From NCBI GenBank assembly GCA_964236735.1, contig CAXSFM010000002.1, forward strand, positions 333,542-397,541: a stretch of 64,000 nt of DNA, given 5' to 3'. The translations under genes and the position numbers were made by a program. The first letter of the stretch is position 1, and each line of letters opens with the position of its first letter. Below the pieces are notes generated by a model, which saw only the letters and a list, made by a program, of their open reading frames with translations, was not told the DNA's origin and searched no databases. Positions 33,118-42,152 of the stretch are shown piece by piece. The stretch is from JAIVJG01 sp964236735. GTDB taxonomy: Bacteria > Acidobacteriota > Blastocatellia > Pyrinomonadales > Pyrinomonadaceae.

Positions 33118-33900
33118 ATGAAATTTTCGATGCAGAGAATCATGTTGCTTGCCGTTGCGCTCGTCGTCGTCATCAGCGCGACGGCGGCGCAAATCTTCGC
33201 GAACGCACAGGAGCAGCCGGCGCAGCAGACTGAGAGACAGCGCCGCGCCGTCAAGCCCGTCTCGCACGCGAGCGCGAAGCAATTAAAGGAGGCCGCGAAG
33301 AAGGCCGAGAGCGCGTCGCGCGTCTTCGATCAAATCATGGACACGCCGGATCGCTCGATTCCGAAAGAGTTGCTCGCGAAGGCCGAAGCCGTCGCCGTCT
33401 TTCCCGGCGTCCTGAAAGCGGGACTCGGCATCGGCGGTCGTGGCGGCAGCGGCATCATCAGCCGGCGCATCACGGGCGGATGGAGCGCGCCTGCCTTTTT
33501 CAAGATGGGCGGCGTCAGCATCGGCCCGCAAATCGGCGCGTCGAAGACTGACTTCGTGCTGCTGTTTATGAACGAAGACGCTTTGAAGGGACTGCTTGAA
33601 GACAAGCTCGAAATCGGAGGCGAAGCGAGCGCGGCGGCTGGCCCCGTCGGGCGCGCAGCCAGCGCGACGACGAATCTTACGCTCGACGCGGGCATCCTCT
33701 CTTACTCGCGCAGCAAGGGACTCTTCGCCGGCCTCGAATTGAAGGGCGCGATCATCAACCCTGATAACAATCTCAACGAAGCCGTCTATGGTTTGAAGGC
33801 TAAAGATTTCTTGACGGGCAGCAACAAGCTCAACCTCGCCGACGTGCCGACCGGCGTCATCATCTTTCCCAACACGCTCGCGCGCTACTCGATAAAGTGA
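33118..33900 (+). CDS. Secreted SYLF (YSC84-like) lipid-binding protein 2
   Basis: 260 aa. Signal peptide residues 1-28. Same SYLF architecture as its neighbour (IPKELLAKAEAVAVFPGVLKAG, FVLLFMNEDALKG, LSYSRSKGLFAGLELKG). AAGGAGATCGG directly before ATG 33118 fixes the start. The pair is a tandem duplication with diverged mature sequences. The stop codon lies at the edge of a simple-word hairpin repeat. Confidence 0.9.
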   Translation: MKFSMQRIMLLAVALVVVISATAAQIFANAQEQPAQQTERQRRAVKPVSHASAKQLKEAAKKAESASRVFDQIMDTPDRSIPKELLAKAEAVAVFPGVLKAGLGIGGRGGSGIISRRITGGWSAPAFFKMGGVSIGPQIGASKTDFVLLFMNEDALKGLLEDKLEIGGEASAAAGPVGRAASATTNLTLDAGILSYSRSKGLFAGLELKGAIINPDNNLNEAVYGLKAKDFLTGSNKLNLADVPTGVIIFPNTLARYSIK

Positions 33901-33902
33901 AT

Positions 33903-33976
33903 GATGAATGCGGAATGATGAGTGATGAATTTATGGCAGAGCTATTTTTCTTTCACTCATCACTGCGGCATTCATC
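33903..33976. repeat. Gene-end hairpin of tgatgaatg-type words
   Basis: Imperfect arms 33903-33929 and 33952-33976 made of gatgaatg/gatgagtg words. Same word set as the hairpin at 63622-63704. It starts within 3 bases of a stop codon. Confidence 0.75.
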
Positions 33977-33983
33977 GTTTAAC

Positions 33984-34013
33984 TTGACGCTTTCGTTCGC
34001 GCGCACATAGAAT
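33984..34013 (+). promoter_or_regulatory. lexA promoter
   Basis: TTGACG, 18 bases, TAGAAT, ending 77 bases before the lexA start. I did not find a recognisable SOS box. Confidence 0.6.
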
Positions 34014-34090
34014 CCATCTCGCCCCCCCAAGGCATTCCGACGCGATACTCAAACGAGCGTCGGCTTCACCCGTAGAGGTTGAGCGAATTC

Positions 34091-34714
34091 ATGCACCCAC
34101 GCACGCAGAGACAGAAAGAGATTCTCGAATACATCACGCGCTTCATCGAGCGTCACGGCTACGAACCTTCCTACGCGCAAATCGCCAGACAGTTTCGCGT
34201 CTCGTCGAAGGCGACTATCGCCAAACACATCGAAGCGTTGGAGCGTCAGGGACTGCTCTCGCGCCGCCGCGCCGATGGCGGCTTCGGCTTGAGCGTGCCG
34301 GAAGAGGAAGTTGACGTGGCCGCGACGTGCGAAGTGCCTCTGCTCGGACGCATCGCGGCGGGCGCGCCGATTGACACGGTGGTCGAGCGCGAGACGGTGA
34401 CGATCCCGCGCTTCCTGCTCGGTCGCGTCAAACCGAATCGCGTCTATGCGCTGCGCGTCGCAGGCGACTCGATGATTGACGAGCACATCTGCGACGGCGA
34501 CATCGCGCTCATCGAGAATCGGACGGAAGCGCGCGACGGAGAGATCGTTGTCGCCCTCGTTGACAACAGCCGCGCGACGCTCAAGCGTCTCTTTCGTCAC
34601 GGGCCGGAAATCGAATTGCGTCCCGCCAACTCGCAGCTTGCGCCTTTGCGTCTCCACGCCTCGCAGGTCATCGTGCAGGGAATCTTTCGTGGCCTGCTGC
34701 GTCCGGCGTCGTAA
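34091..34714 (+). CDS. lexA: LexA repressor
   Basis: 207 aa. N-terminal winged helix (RQKEILEYITRFIERHGYEPSYAQIAR ... SSKATIAKHIEALERQGLL), then the self-cleaving S24 domain: cleavage site A90-G91 in GRIAAGAP, catalytic Ser 127 in AGDSMID and Lys 165 in ATLKRLF. It represses SOS genes until RecA-stimulated autocleavage. ATG 34091 is preferred to TTG 34079 because the protein then begins like other LexA (HPRTQRQKEIL). Confidence 0.96.
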   Translation: MHPRTQRQKEILEYITRFIERHGYEPSYAQIARQFRVSSKATIAKHIEALERQGLLSRRRADGGFGLSVPEEEVDVAATCEVPLLGRIAAGAPIDTVVERETVTIPRFLLGRVKPNRVYALRVAGDSMIDEHICDGDIALIENRTEARDGEIVVALVDNSRATLKRLFRHGPEIELRPANSQLAPLRLHASQVIVQGIFRGLLRPAS

Positions 34715-34745
34715 AGTTTGACCAACCTCGTGACTTACGAAAATG

Positions 34746-34780
34746 AAGGGCGCGGCAAGATGATGCCGCGCCCTTTCGTT
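34746..34780 (+). terminator. lexA terminator
   Basis: AAGGGCGCGGC / GCCGCGCCCTTT with an 8-base loop, 31 bases after the stop. Confidence 0.8.
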
Positions 34781-34896
34781 CCGATATGCCGTTCTCCGTC
34801 CGAATAGTTGTTTGCGATGACGATGTGACGCTTCTTTACGCTGCCCGGCGTCTTTGCGTGATCGTGGTTTGTTGTCAACGAACACGCCACCGCCAT

Positions 34897-35063
34897 TATA
34901 GCGGTTTGCGATTGAGTGAGAGTTGAGAGAAAGAATGTTCACCACAGAGGACACAGAGGGGCACAGAGGCATTGTAGAGGAGACAATCAAATCTCAGCCT
35001 TTCCTCTGTGCCTCTGTGTCCTCTGTGGTTAATCTCCGGTCACATTCATTTGCAATCCGCAGT
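34897..35063 (-). repeat. Intergenic palindromic repeat, family A, copy 3 (reverse)
   Basis: Reads tatagcggtttgcgattgag at the left edge and ends tgcaatccgcagt, the reverse of copies 1 and 2. Inner arms ccacagaggacacagagg and cctctgtgtcctctgtgg are the best preserved. It lies in the 552-base gap between lexA and the DJ-1 fusion gene (34715-35266), which otherwise shows no gene. Confidence 0.85.
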
Positions 35064-35266
35064 AAGTAACGTAAGCGAACATCGCGCGCCCTCTGTCTGT
35101 ACGGGTTTGTGAGCGATTCTCATTGCCGTGTGCGGCTAAATGCTGCCGTCGTCGCGCCTCCGCGCTGGCATACGGCTTGCCGCTTCTTTCTCTCAAAGAC
35201 ACACATAAAAATCAGGGATGCCGGCGACACGGCTCGTCTCTGTATGAATATCAAAGGAGCAAAAAG

Positions 35267-36361
35267 ATGTCAGAAAAAAGTCAGACAAAGAAGGTCGCCA
35301 TCCTCATCGAGAACGATGTCGAGGACAGCGAATTTCAAATACCTTATGCGGCGTTGCAGCAGGCGGGCGCGGAAGTGACCGTGCTCGGCTCGCGCCTGAG
35401 CGAGAAGTACACGGGCAAGCAGGGCAAACTTTCCATCGCGGCTGACGCGACGACGACCGACGCGCGCGCCGAAGACTTCGACGCCATCATCATTCCCGGC
35501 GGCGCAGCTCCCGACAAGATGCGTACCAACATGAAGACCGTGCGCTTCGTCAAGGATGCTTCGGAGCGAGGCAAGCTCATCGCCGCCGTCTGCCACGGGC
35601 CGCAGTTGCTCATCGAAGCCAACCTGCTCAAGGGCAAGCGCGCGACGGGCTTTCGCGCGATCCGCAAAGACATGCAGAACGCGGGCGCGAATTACGAGAA
35701 CGCACCGGTCGTCGAGGACGGCAATCTCATCACGTCGCGTCGCCCGTCGGATTTGTCGCACTTCACGGTGGCCATCCTGCGCCATCTGAATTTGAGCATC
35801 AAAGACACCGTGCTGCCGAACGAGAAGGATACAACCGATGAATGGTGGCAACTGGCGGAGCAGTGGGGCGGGCAGGGGAAAGATGAAATCGTCGCCGGCA
35901 TCAACACTGCGATTCGCGGCGAGCGTTATGCGCTGACGGCCTTCGAGCATTACGCGGAGAAGGCGACCGACGCGGGCATCAAGTCTCTATTTGAGGATGT
36001 GGTGACGAACAAGCGTCGCCACGTTCAGATGCTCGAAACACGCCTGTCCGCGCTCGGTGGCAAGGAAGATTTTCAGGCGACGGGCAGCGGTGCGTGGGCG
36101 ACTTTGAAGAGTTGGCTGCAATCAAACGACGACACCGCGCTCTTGCAACGCGCGATGGGCGATTTGCAGACCGGCGTCGTTGACGCTTTCAACTTGACTA
36201 ACAATTTCACAGACCCTCTGACCGCCGCCGTCTTCGACCGCATCGAGGTTGACCTCGCATCCAACGAGCAGCAAGTGGCCGACCTCTATCACGCGCGCCT
36301 TGCTAGCGATGAGAAGAAGAAGCCCGCGCAGCCGACGACGGGAGCCGCCGTCTCAGCCTGA
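35267..36361 (+). CDS. DJ-1/PfpI domain fused to a ferritin-like helical domain
   Basis: 364 aa. Residues ~8-178 are a DJ-1/PfpI fold: nucleophile C109 in AAVCHGPQLL, FDAIIIPGGAAPDKM, and LITSRRPSDL. Members act as glyoxalase/deglycase, chaperone or protease. After a linker (WWQLAEQWGGQGKDE), residues ~205-350 are a four-helix, ferritin-like domain (INTAIRGERYALTAFEHYAEKA, VTNKRRHVQMLETRL) with Glu and His residues placed like those of DUF2383/rubrerythrin-like proteins. ATG 35267 has AAAGGAG upstream. The domain pairing suggests an oxidative or carbonyl stress role (inference). Confidence 0.88.
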   Translation: MSEKSQTKKVAILIENDVEDSEFQIPYAALQQAGAEVTVLGSRLSEKYTGKQGKLSIAADATTTDARAEDFDAIIIPGGAAPDKMRTNMKTVRFVKDASERGKLIAAVCHGPQLLIEANLLKGKRATGFRAIRKDMQNAGANYENAPVVEDGNLITSRRPSDLSHFTVAILRHLNLSIKDTVLPNEKDTTDEWWQLAEQWGGQGKDEIVAGINTAIRGERYALTAFEHYAEKATDAGIKSLFEDVVTNKRRHVQMLETRLSALGGKEDFQATGSGAWATLKSWLQSNDDTALLQRAMGDLQTGVVDAFNLTNNFTDPLTAAVFDRIEVDLASNEQQVADLYHARLASDEKKKPAQPTTGAAVSA

Positions 36362-36390
36362 CGTGACAGGTTGGAAATTAAAAACAAGTT

Positions 36391-36435
36391 AAGGAGAAGA
36401 CAAGGCCGTCGCGCTTTGCCTTCTCCTTTCTTTTT
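36391..36435. terminator. Terminator between convergent genes
   Basis: AAGGAGAAG / CTTCTCCTT arms (36391-36399, 36420-36428), then TCTTTTTCTC; serves the DJ-1 fusion gene and possibly mscL from the other side. Confidence 0.65.
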
Positions 36436-36449
36436 CTCGCAGGCGGCGC

Positions 36450-36899
36450 TCAGGCGGCTTGTAAATCAATTGTGCAGTCCTTGCAGCGCGTGGCCTTGAG
36501 CGGGATGGTCGAGAGACAAAAAGGGCACGTCTTCGTCGTCGGCTCACCTGACGCCGCGTTCTGTTTGCTCCACATGCGATTGACGGCGCGCACGACGAAG
36601 AAGAGGACGAGCGCGATCACGAGGAACGTGATGATGTCGTTGAAAAATTGCCCGTAGGCGATGACGGGGACGCTTCTCGCTTTGGCGTCGGCGAGTGAAG
36701 TTGGAATGCCCTTTGATTTATCGAGGACGTAGAAGAGATTGGAGAAATCCACCGGGCCGAGCGCGACGCCGATGGGCGGCATCAAAACTCCTTCCACCAG
36801 CGAAGTCACGATTTTGCCGAAGGCCGCGCCGATCATCACGCCGATGGCGAGGTCAACGACGTTGCCGCGCGCGATAAATTCGCGGAACTCTTTGAACAT
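36450..36899 (-). CDS. mscL: Large-conductance mechanosensitive channel MscL with zinc-ribbon tail
   Basis: 149 aa. MFKEFREFIARGNVVDLAIGVMIGAAFG is the classic MscL start and first membrane helix; the second helix is about residues 70-95 (FFNDIITFLVIALVLFFVV). It opens under membrane tension to release solutes. The C terminus carries CPFC ... CKDC, a zinc-ribbon-like tail absent from most MscL proteins. ATG 36899 has GGAG 11 bases upstream; the longer ORF start at 36959 is not supported. Confidence 0.95.
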   Translation of the reverse strand: MFKEFREFIARGNVVDLAIGVMIGAAFGKIVTSLVEGVLMPPIGVALGPVDFSNLFYVLDKSKGIPTSLADAKARSVPVIAYGQFFNDIITFLVIALVLFFVVRAVNRMWSKQNAASGEPTTKTCPFCLSTIPLKATRCKDCTIDLQAA

Positions 36900-37245
36900 T
36901 TGTCTGTTGTCTCCGTGAGTAAAAATTCGTTCGTTAAAACAAGTAGGCTTGTATGGCAAATCACGCCCGCCGTCAATCGCGAGAGCACCTTTCGCTCGTC
37001 AGTCATTTTCAGTTTGATTGAACGAAACATTTCAAGATGACCTCTCCGGTCAGGCGACGCCTCACACGATTAGACTCAAAAAGGCAGTAAAAGACAGTAA
37101 AAGCCTCAAATTGAGGCGCGGCATGGTCGTTGCACTTGGGAAGCGCGGCGAAAATTTCATTTTGATATTTCGCACAAGGGGTCAGTCGGAACGGTGAAGC
37201 GCGGCCAGCAAGTTGAGCGCGAACGCCGGACAGTTGAACGTCGCT
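36900..37245. other. Divergent gap between mscL and the subtilase gene
   Basis: 346 bases with no gene, RNA or clear repeat visible; presumably holds both promoters. Confidence 0.4.
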
Positions 37246-39210
37246 ATGAAGAAACAGAAAACTCACCAGAGCATCTTTCTCATCGTCATCCTTTCGTGCC
37301 TGTGCATTGCCGGACTTCCGTTGCAGTGGTCTTCGCGCGCAGTTGTCGCAGCGGCGCACTCGAAGTCCGTGAAGTCGAAGATGTCGGGCGATCTCAAGGA
37401 CAAGGCGAAGAAAAAAGATACGGTGCGCGTCATCATCCAAACCACTTCCGACAAGGAAGACGAAGATTCGCCGGAATTAACTTCCGACATTGGCCGTCGG
37501 AAAGGCTCGGTCAGAGGTAAATATCAAGAGGTCAGTGCCGTCGCGGCGGAAGTGCCCGGCGACGAGTTGGAAGAATTATCGCAGCGCGATGATGTCGCAT
37601 ACATCTCGCCTGACAGACCGACGCAGCAGGCCGGCCATCTGGAAGTGACGACGGGCGCGAGCCTCGTCAGAAATTACGGGACGACTGCGACGGGCAAGAT
37701 AGACGGGCGCGGCATCGGCATCGCCATCCTCGATTCGGGCGTCCGTCAAAGTCATCACGCTTTCCTCGATACGAGTTCGCCGAATAATCTGAAATCGAGA
37801 ATCGTCGCCAGCGTGAATTTTTACAGCGGCGACGCTAAGAAAATCACCGATGACGCATACGGCCATGGCACGCACGTCGCGGCGATTGCGGCTGGCAATT
37901 CGCACGTCGCCAACGGCGCGTACACAGGGATCGCTCCGCAAGCCAACATCATCAACGTCCGCGTGCTCGGCAACGACGGCAGCGGCTCGACCTCCGACGC
38001 GCTCGCCGCTATCCACTGGATTATCAAGCACCGCGCGGAATACAACATCCGCGTGATGAACTTCAGCATGGGCGCGGTCGCCGTGGACTCGTACACGAAA
38101 GACCCTCTGTGCAAGGCTGCGGAGCGCGCGTGGAAGAAAGGTATCGTCGTCGTCGCGGCGGCGGGCAATTCCGGGAAGGACGAGCGCGGGCGAAAAATTT
38201 ACGGCGCGATTCACTCGCCCGGCACAGACCCGACGGTCATCACGGTCGGCGCGGTCAACACCTTCGGCAGCGATGGGCGCAGCGACGACGGCGTCGCGAC
38301 TTACAGTTCGCGCGGCCCGACACGCGGCTCCACGGAGGAAGGCGAGAGCGGCAAAAAACATTTCGACAACATCATCAAGCCAGACCTCGTCGCGCCCGGC
38401 AATAAGATTATCTCCGCCGAAGCCGTCAACAGTTCTCTGATTAAAGAGAATCCGCAACTCGACGTGACGACCGCGTCAAACAAAGATTCGCACAGCATGA
38501 TGTACCTGTCGGGGACTTCGATGGCTTCGCCGGCGGTGGCGGGCGCGGCGGCGCTCATCATTCAGCGCAATCCGAAGCTGACGCCGAACATGGTCAAAGC
38601 CGTGCTGGAAATGACGGCGCAACCGCTCGCGGGCTTCAACACACTGGAGCAGGGCGCAGGCCAACTTAACGTCGAGGGCGCGGTGCGGCTCGCCGGACTC
38701 ATCCGCACAGACTTGTCCGCGAACACGCTCGCCGGCTCGCCTCTGCTCGTCGGCAACGCTCCGGCGCAGCGCACGACCATCGCGGGCTACACGTTCACTT
38801 GGGGCGGTGGGCTGTTGCAGAAATGGAACGTCATCAGCGGCGCAGGGTTGTTGACGAAGTATCAAAACATTTACGGCTCCGACGCGAAGATGTCTGAGGG
38901 CGTGATGCTCGCGGGCGGCGTGATGCTCAACGACGGGTCGCTCCTGACGGACGGCATCACACTCTCGGAAGGAGTCTTGCTCTCGGATGGAACCACGCTC
39001 AAGAGCGGCTCGCTTTTCGTCAGCGGCATCACCATCTCGGAAGGAGTCCTCCTCTCGGATGGAGTGTTGATGGCGGACGGCGGCAAGCTGACCTCCGACT
39101 CGACGGAGAGCGGGACGCAAGCGTCCGCGACTTTCAGCGAGCATTCAGTGCTGATCGAAGGCGATCCCGGCGTCTGCATGAGCGCGGCGCAGGATAACGT
39201 CAACTGGTAG
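37246..39210 (+). CDS. Secreted subtilisin-like serine protease (S8) with repeat tail
   Basis: 654 aa. Signal peptide residues 1-36, an I9-like propeptide (DTVRVIIQTTSDKEDE ... VPGDELEELSQRDDVAYISPD), and an S8 domain with catalytic D163 (AILDSGV), H207 (GHGTHVA) and S425 (SGTSMASPA). After the catalytic domain comes a tail with about nine short units of the type SEGVLLSDG / NDGSLLTDG (bases about 38880-39090), likely a beta-structured stalk or cleavage/sorting region. ATG 37246 lacks a clear SD; TTG 37213 is possible but would lengthen the signal peptide oddly. Confidence 0.94.
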   Translation: MKKQKTHQSIFLIVILSCLCIAGLPLQWSSRAVVAAAHSKSVKSKMSGDLKDKAKKKDTVRVIIQTTSDKEDEDSPELTSDIGRRKGSVRGKYQEVSAVAAEVPGDELEELSQRDDVAYISPDRPTQQAGHLEVTTGASLVRNYGTTATGKIDGRGIGIAILDSGVRQSHHAFLDTSSPNNLKSRIVASVNFYSGDAKKITDDAYGHGTHVAAIAAGNSHVANGAYTGIAPQANIINVRVLGNDGSGSTSDALAAIHWIIKHRAEYNIRVMNFSMGAVAVDSYTKDPLCKAAERAWKKGIVVVAAAGNSGKDERGRKIYGAIHSPGTDPTVITVGAVNTFGSDGRSDDGVATYSSRGPTRGSTEEGESGKKHFDNIIKPDLVAPGNKIISAEAVNSSLIKENPQLDVTTASNKDSHSMMYLSGTSMASPAVAGAAALIIQRNPKLTPNMVKAVLEMTAQPLAGFNTLEQGAGQLNVEGAVRLAGLIRTDLSANTLAGSPLLVGNAPAQRTTIAGYTFTWGGGLLQKWNVISGAGLLTKYQNIYGSDAKMSEGVMLAGGVMLNDGSLLTDGITLSEGVLLSDGTTLKSGSLFVSGITISEGVLLSDGVLMADGGKLTSDSTESGTQASATFSEHSVLIEGDPGVCMSAAQDNVNW

Positions 39211-39573
39211 TATCACCGTCCAGAATCATCGCTGCCATTTCGACGAAAACATCGCTCGACAGGCGCGCCTTGATTTGCCTCGCACAGTCACGAGTTGAGT
39301 CAAGCTCTGCTCGTGACTGTGCGGTCATTCTGGCGTGCCGGTCTGTCAACCTGACTAAATTACTCTCAACGTGAGAAATTCCTGCCCCGCTTCCTCAAGA
39401 TGAAACGGCTAATTTGAAGGACTTAGCCTGTTGCACCACATCGGCACAATGATTGCCACTGAATTCGCGCGCGTGTTGCCGCGCAGAGTTGAAGGGCACA
39501 TGCGACCAATCTCGCGTGTACGTCAAATCCTCCCGATTCGAGTTCGATCCCACAGAACATTCAAGAAAAGTTT
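39211..39573 (+). other. Gap with hairpin after the subtilase gene
   Basis: 363 bases without a supported gene. At 39281-39294 and 39310-39323 a perfect 14-bp stem (CGCACAGTCACGAG) can form; the T-tract after it is weak (gtcattc), so it may be a terminator or an RNA-stabilising hairpin. Confidence 0.5.
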
Positions 39574-42066
39574 TTGCTAAAAACTGTGAACAGGAAAAGC
39601 GTAGCTATCCCGTATCAGTGGCTCGTCATCGTACTCGGTGCGGCGACGACGCTCTACTCTCTGTATCGTCTCTCTCAGACGCCCGTTGACCTGCGCTTCG
39701 TGCTGCTGACGCTGGTGACGGTTGCCGTCGGCTCGCGCATCACGATTCAGATTCCGCGCGACAAAGGCAAAATCTCGGTCTCGGATACTTTCGTCTTCCT
39801 CGCCATCCTCCTCTTCGGACTTTATCCTGCCGTCCTGCTGGCCGCGAGCGAGGCGTTTTTCTCTTCGCGCCGCTTCTGCAAAAAAAGGGTCACGGTTTTT
39901 TTCAACGCGGCGGTGATGGCCTGTTCCACTTTCGTCACCGTGTGGCTGCTGCATCGTTTCTTCGGCTCGGAAGTTGATCTGCGCGGCGGTTACTCGGCCA
40001 ACTACATCATCGGCATTTGCTTCGCGGGGCTGGTGCAGTTCGCCGTCAACTCCGGGATGGTGGCGTGCGGTTATGCGCTGCGTGCCGGCGCGAAGTTCTG
40101 GCAAACGTGGCGCAAGCATTTCCTCTGGACTTCCGTCTCCTACTTCGCGGGCGCGTCCGCCGCCGGCATCATCGCCCGGCTCATTGACACGCTCGGCTTC
40201 TATGCGTTGCTGGCGACGACGCCGATTATCGTCATCGTCTATTTCACGTACTGGACTTATCTCAAGAACGTCGAGGCATCGGTCGCGCAGGCCGAGCAGG
40301 CAGAGAAGCACATGGCCGCGTTGCGCGAATCGGAAGAGCGTTTCCGCAGCGCATTTGACCACGCGGCGGGCATGGCGCTCGTGGCCTCCGACGGGCGTTG
40401 GCTAAAGGTCAATCGCAGCCTCTGCGAGATGCTCGGTTTTACGGAAGTGGAGTTGCTGGCGAGCAACGTGCAAGCCGTCACGCACGCGCAAGACCTCGGC
40501 CCGATGATGGGACAGATCGGCAAACTTTTAGAAGGCAAAAGCTCTAACTTTCAAATCGAGTTGCGCTACCTGCACAAAAGCGGGCACGACCTTTGGGTAC
40601 TGTTGAGCGTCACGCACGTCCGGCACGCGGGCGGCGAATCGGCCAACCTCATTTTCCAGATTCAGGACATCGCCGACCGCAAGAGCGCGGAGGAGCGTCT
40701 GCTTCACGACGCCTTCCACGACGCGCTGACCGGACTCCCGAACCGCGCTCTCTTCATGGATCATCTCAAGCTCTCGGTCGAGCGTGCCAAGCGTCGCGAC
40801 AGCCGCAAGTTCGGCGTCCTGTTCCTCGACCTCGACCGCTTCAAGATCGTCAACGACTCGCTCGGCCACATGGTCGGCGATCAGCTTTTAATCGGTATCG
40901 CGCGTCGTCTGGAAGGATGCCTGCGTCCCGGCGACACGGTCGCGCGTCTCGGCGGCGACGAGTTCACGATTCTCCTCGAAGACATCACACGTTCAAGCGA
41001 AGCCATCGAAGTCGCGGAGCGTTTGCAGAACGAACTTGCGTTGCCTTTCAACCTCAACGGCAACGAAGTCTTCACCACTGTGAGCATCGGCATCGCGCTG
41101 TCAAAGACCGGCTACGAGCGCGCCGAAGACGTGCTGCGCGACGCCGACACGGCGATGTATCGCGCCAAGACTCTCGGCAAGGCGCGTCACGAAATTTTCG
41201 ATCAAACGATGCACACGCGCGCGCTCCATCTTTTGCAAATGGAGACGGACTTGCGCCGCGCCGTCGAGCGTCAGGAGTTCACGCTTTATTACCAGCCCAT
41301 CGTCGCGCTCGACGGCGGCGCAATCGCCGGTTTCGAGGCGCTCATCCGCTGGCAACACCCTGAGCGCGGCTTCATCGCGCCGGACGATTTCATCCCGCTT
41401 GCCGAAGAGACGGGCATGATCAATCCCATCGGGCAATGGGTCTTGCGCGAGGCGTGCCGGCAGATACGCGAATGGCAGGATCGCTATCCGACCTATCCGC
41501 CTTTGCAGATCAGCGTCAATCTTTCGGGCAAGCAATTTATGAAGGCAGACCTGGTTGACCAGATTCGTGAAGTGCTCGCGGAGTCGGGCATCAACCCGCG
41601 CAGCCTGAAGGTTGAGATCACGGAAAGCATTATGATGGAGAATATCGAGACGGCGGTGATGATGCTTCATCAACTGCGCGCGCTCGGTATCGAACTCTCC
41701 ATAGACGACTTCGGCACGGGCTATTCGTCTCTCTCCTACCTGCACCGATTCCCCATCTCGACTTTGAAGATTGATCGCTCGTTCGTCAGCCGCATGGACG
41801 GCAACAACGAAAACGCGGAGATTGTCCGCACCGTCATCATGCTGGCGCGCAACCTCGACATGAACGTTGTGGCCGAAGGCGTCGAGCAGGAGACGCAGTT
41901 GATTCAACTACGCGCGCTCAAGTGCGAGTACGCGCAAGGCTATTTCTTCTCGCGTCCCGTTGACGCCGCCGCCGCCGACCGCCTCCTCGCCGCCGGCGAG
42001 TGTTACGCCATGCCGCTTTCCAACGTCCGCGAATTTCCCACTCTCCATGTCGCGCACGACATGTAA
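39574..42066 (+). CDS. Membrane GGDEF-EAL cyclic-di-GMP protein with PAS domain
   Basis: 830 aa. N-terminal membrane sensor with about seven helices (residues 10-230), a PAS domain (about 245-370, SEERFRSAFDHAAGMALV), GGDEF (about 380-540) with intact GGDEF at 460-464, and EAL (about 555-810) with EALIRW at 588 and DDFGTGYSSLSYL. Both catalytic sites look intact, so it may make and degrade c-di-GMP; one domain may be regulatory. The start is uncertain: TTG 39574 or GTG 39586, neither with a good SD. The stop codon lies inside a gene-end hairpin repeat. Confidence 0.94.
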   Translation: MLKTVNRKSVAIPYQWLVIVLGAATTLYSLYRLSQTPVDLRFVLLTLVTVAVGSRITIQIPRDKGKISVSDTFVFLAILLFGLYPAVLLAASEAFFSSRRFCKKRVTVFFNAAVMACSTFVTVWLLHRFFGSEVDLRGGYSANYIIGICFAGLVQFAVNSGMVACGYALRAGAKFWQTWRKHFLWTSVSYFAGASAAGIIARLIDTLGFYALLATTPIIVIVYFTYWTYLKNVEASVAQAEQAEKHMAALRESEERFRSAFDHAAGMALVASDGRWLKVNRSLCEMLGFTEVELLASNVQAVTHAQDLGPMMGQIGKLLEGKSSNFQIELRYLHKSGHDLWVLLSVTHVRHAGGESANLIFQIQDIADRKSAEERLLHDAFHDALTGLPNRALFMDHLKLSVERAKRRDSRKFGVLFLDLDRFKIVNDSLGHMVGDQLLIGIARRLEGCLRPGDTVARLGGDEFTILLEDITRSSEAIEVAERLQNELALPFNLNGNEVFTTVSIGIALSKTGYERAEDVLRDADTAMYRAKTLGKARHEIFDQTMHTRALHLLQMETDLRRAVERQEFTLYYQPIVALDGGAIAGFEALIRWQHPERGFIAPDDFIPLAEETGMINPIGQWVLREACRQIREWQDRYPTYPPLQISVNLSGKQFMKADLVDQIREVLAESGINPRSLKVEITESIMMENIETAVMMLHQLRALGIELSIDDFGTGYSSLSYLHRFPISTLKIDRSFVSRMDGNNENAEIVRTVIMLARNLDMNVVAEGVEQETQLIQLRALKCEYAQGYFFSRPVDAAAADRLLAAGECYAMPLSNVREFPTLHVAHDM

Positions 42067-42152
42067 GAAGAAGGCAAAAGTAAAAAGGTAAAAGGCAAAA
42101 GTGAAAACAAGGGGCCTGCTCCCTGCTTCACTTTTGCCTTTTGCCTTCTTAC
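42063..42152. repeat. Gene-end hairpin of aaggcaaaag words
   Basis: Left arm 42063-42105 and right arm 42127-42152 carry gtaagaagaaggcaaaag / cttttgccttcttac and further aaaaggcaaaagtgaa words. It spans the whole gap between two convergent genes and includes the stop codon of the GGDEF-EAL gene (42064-42066). Confidence 0.8.
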
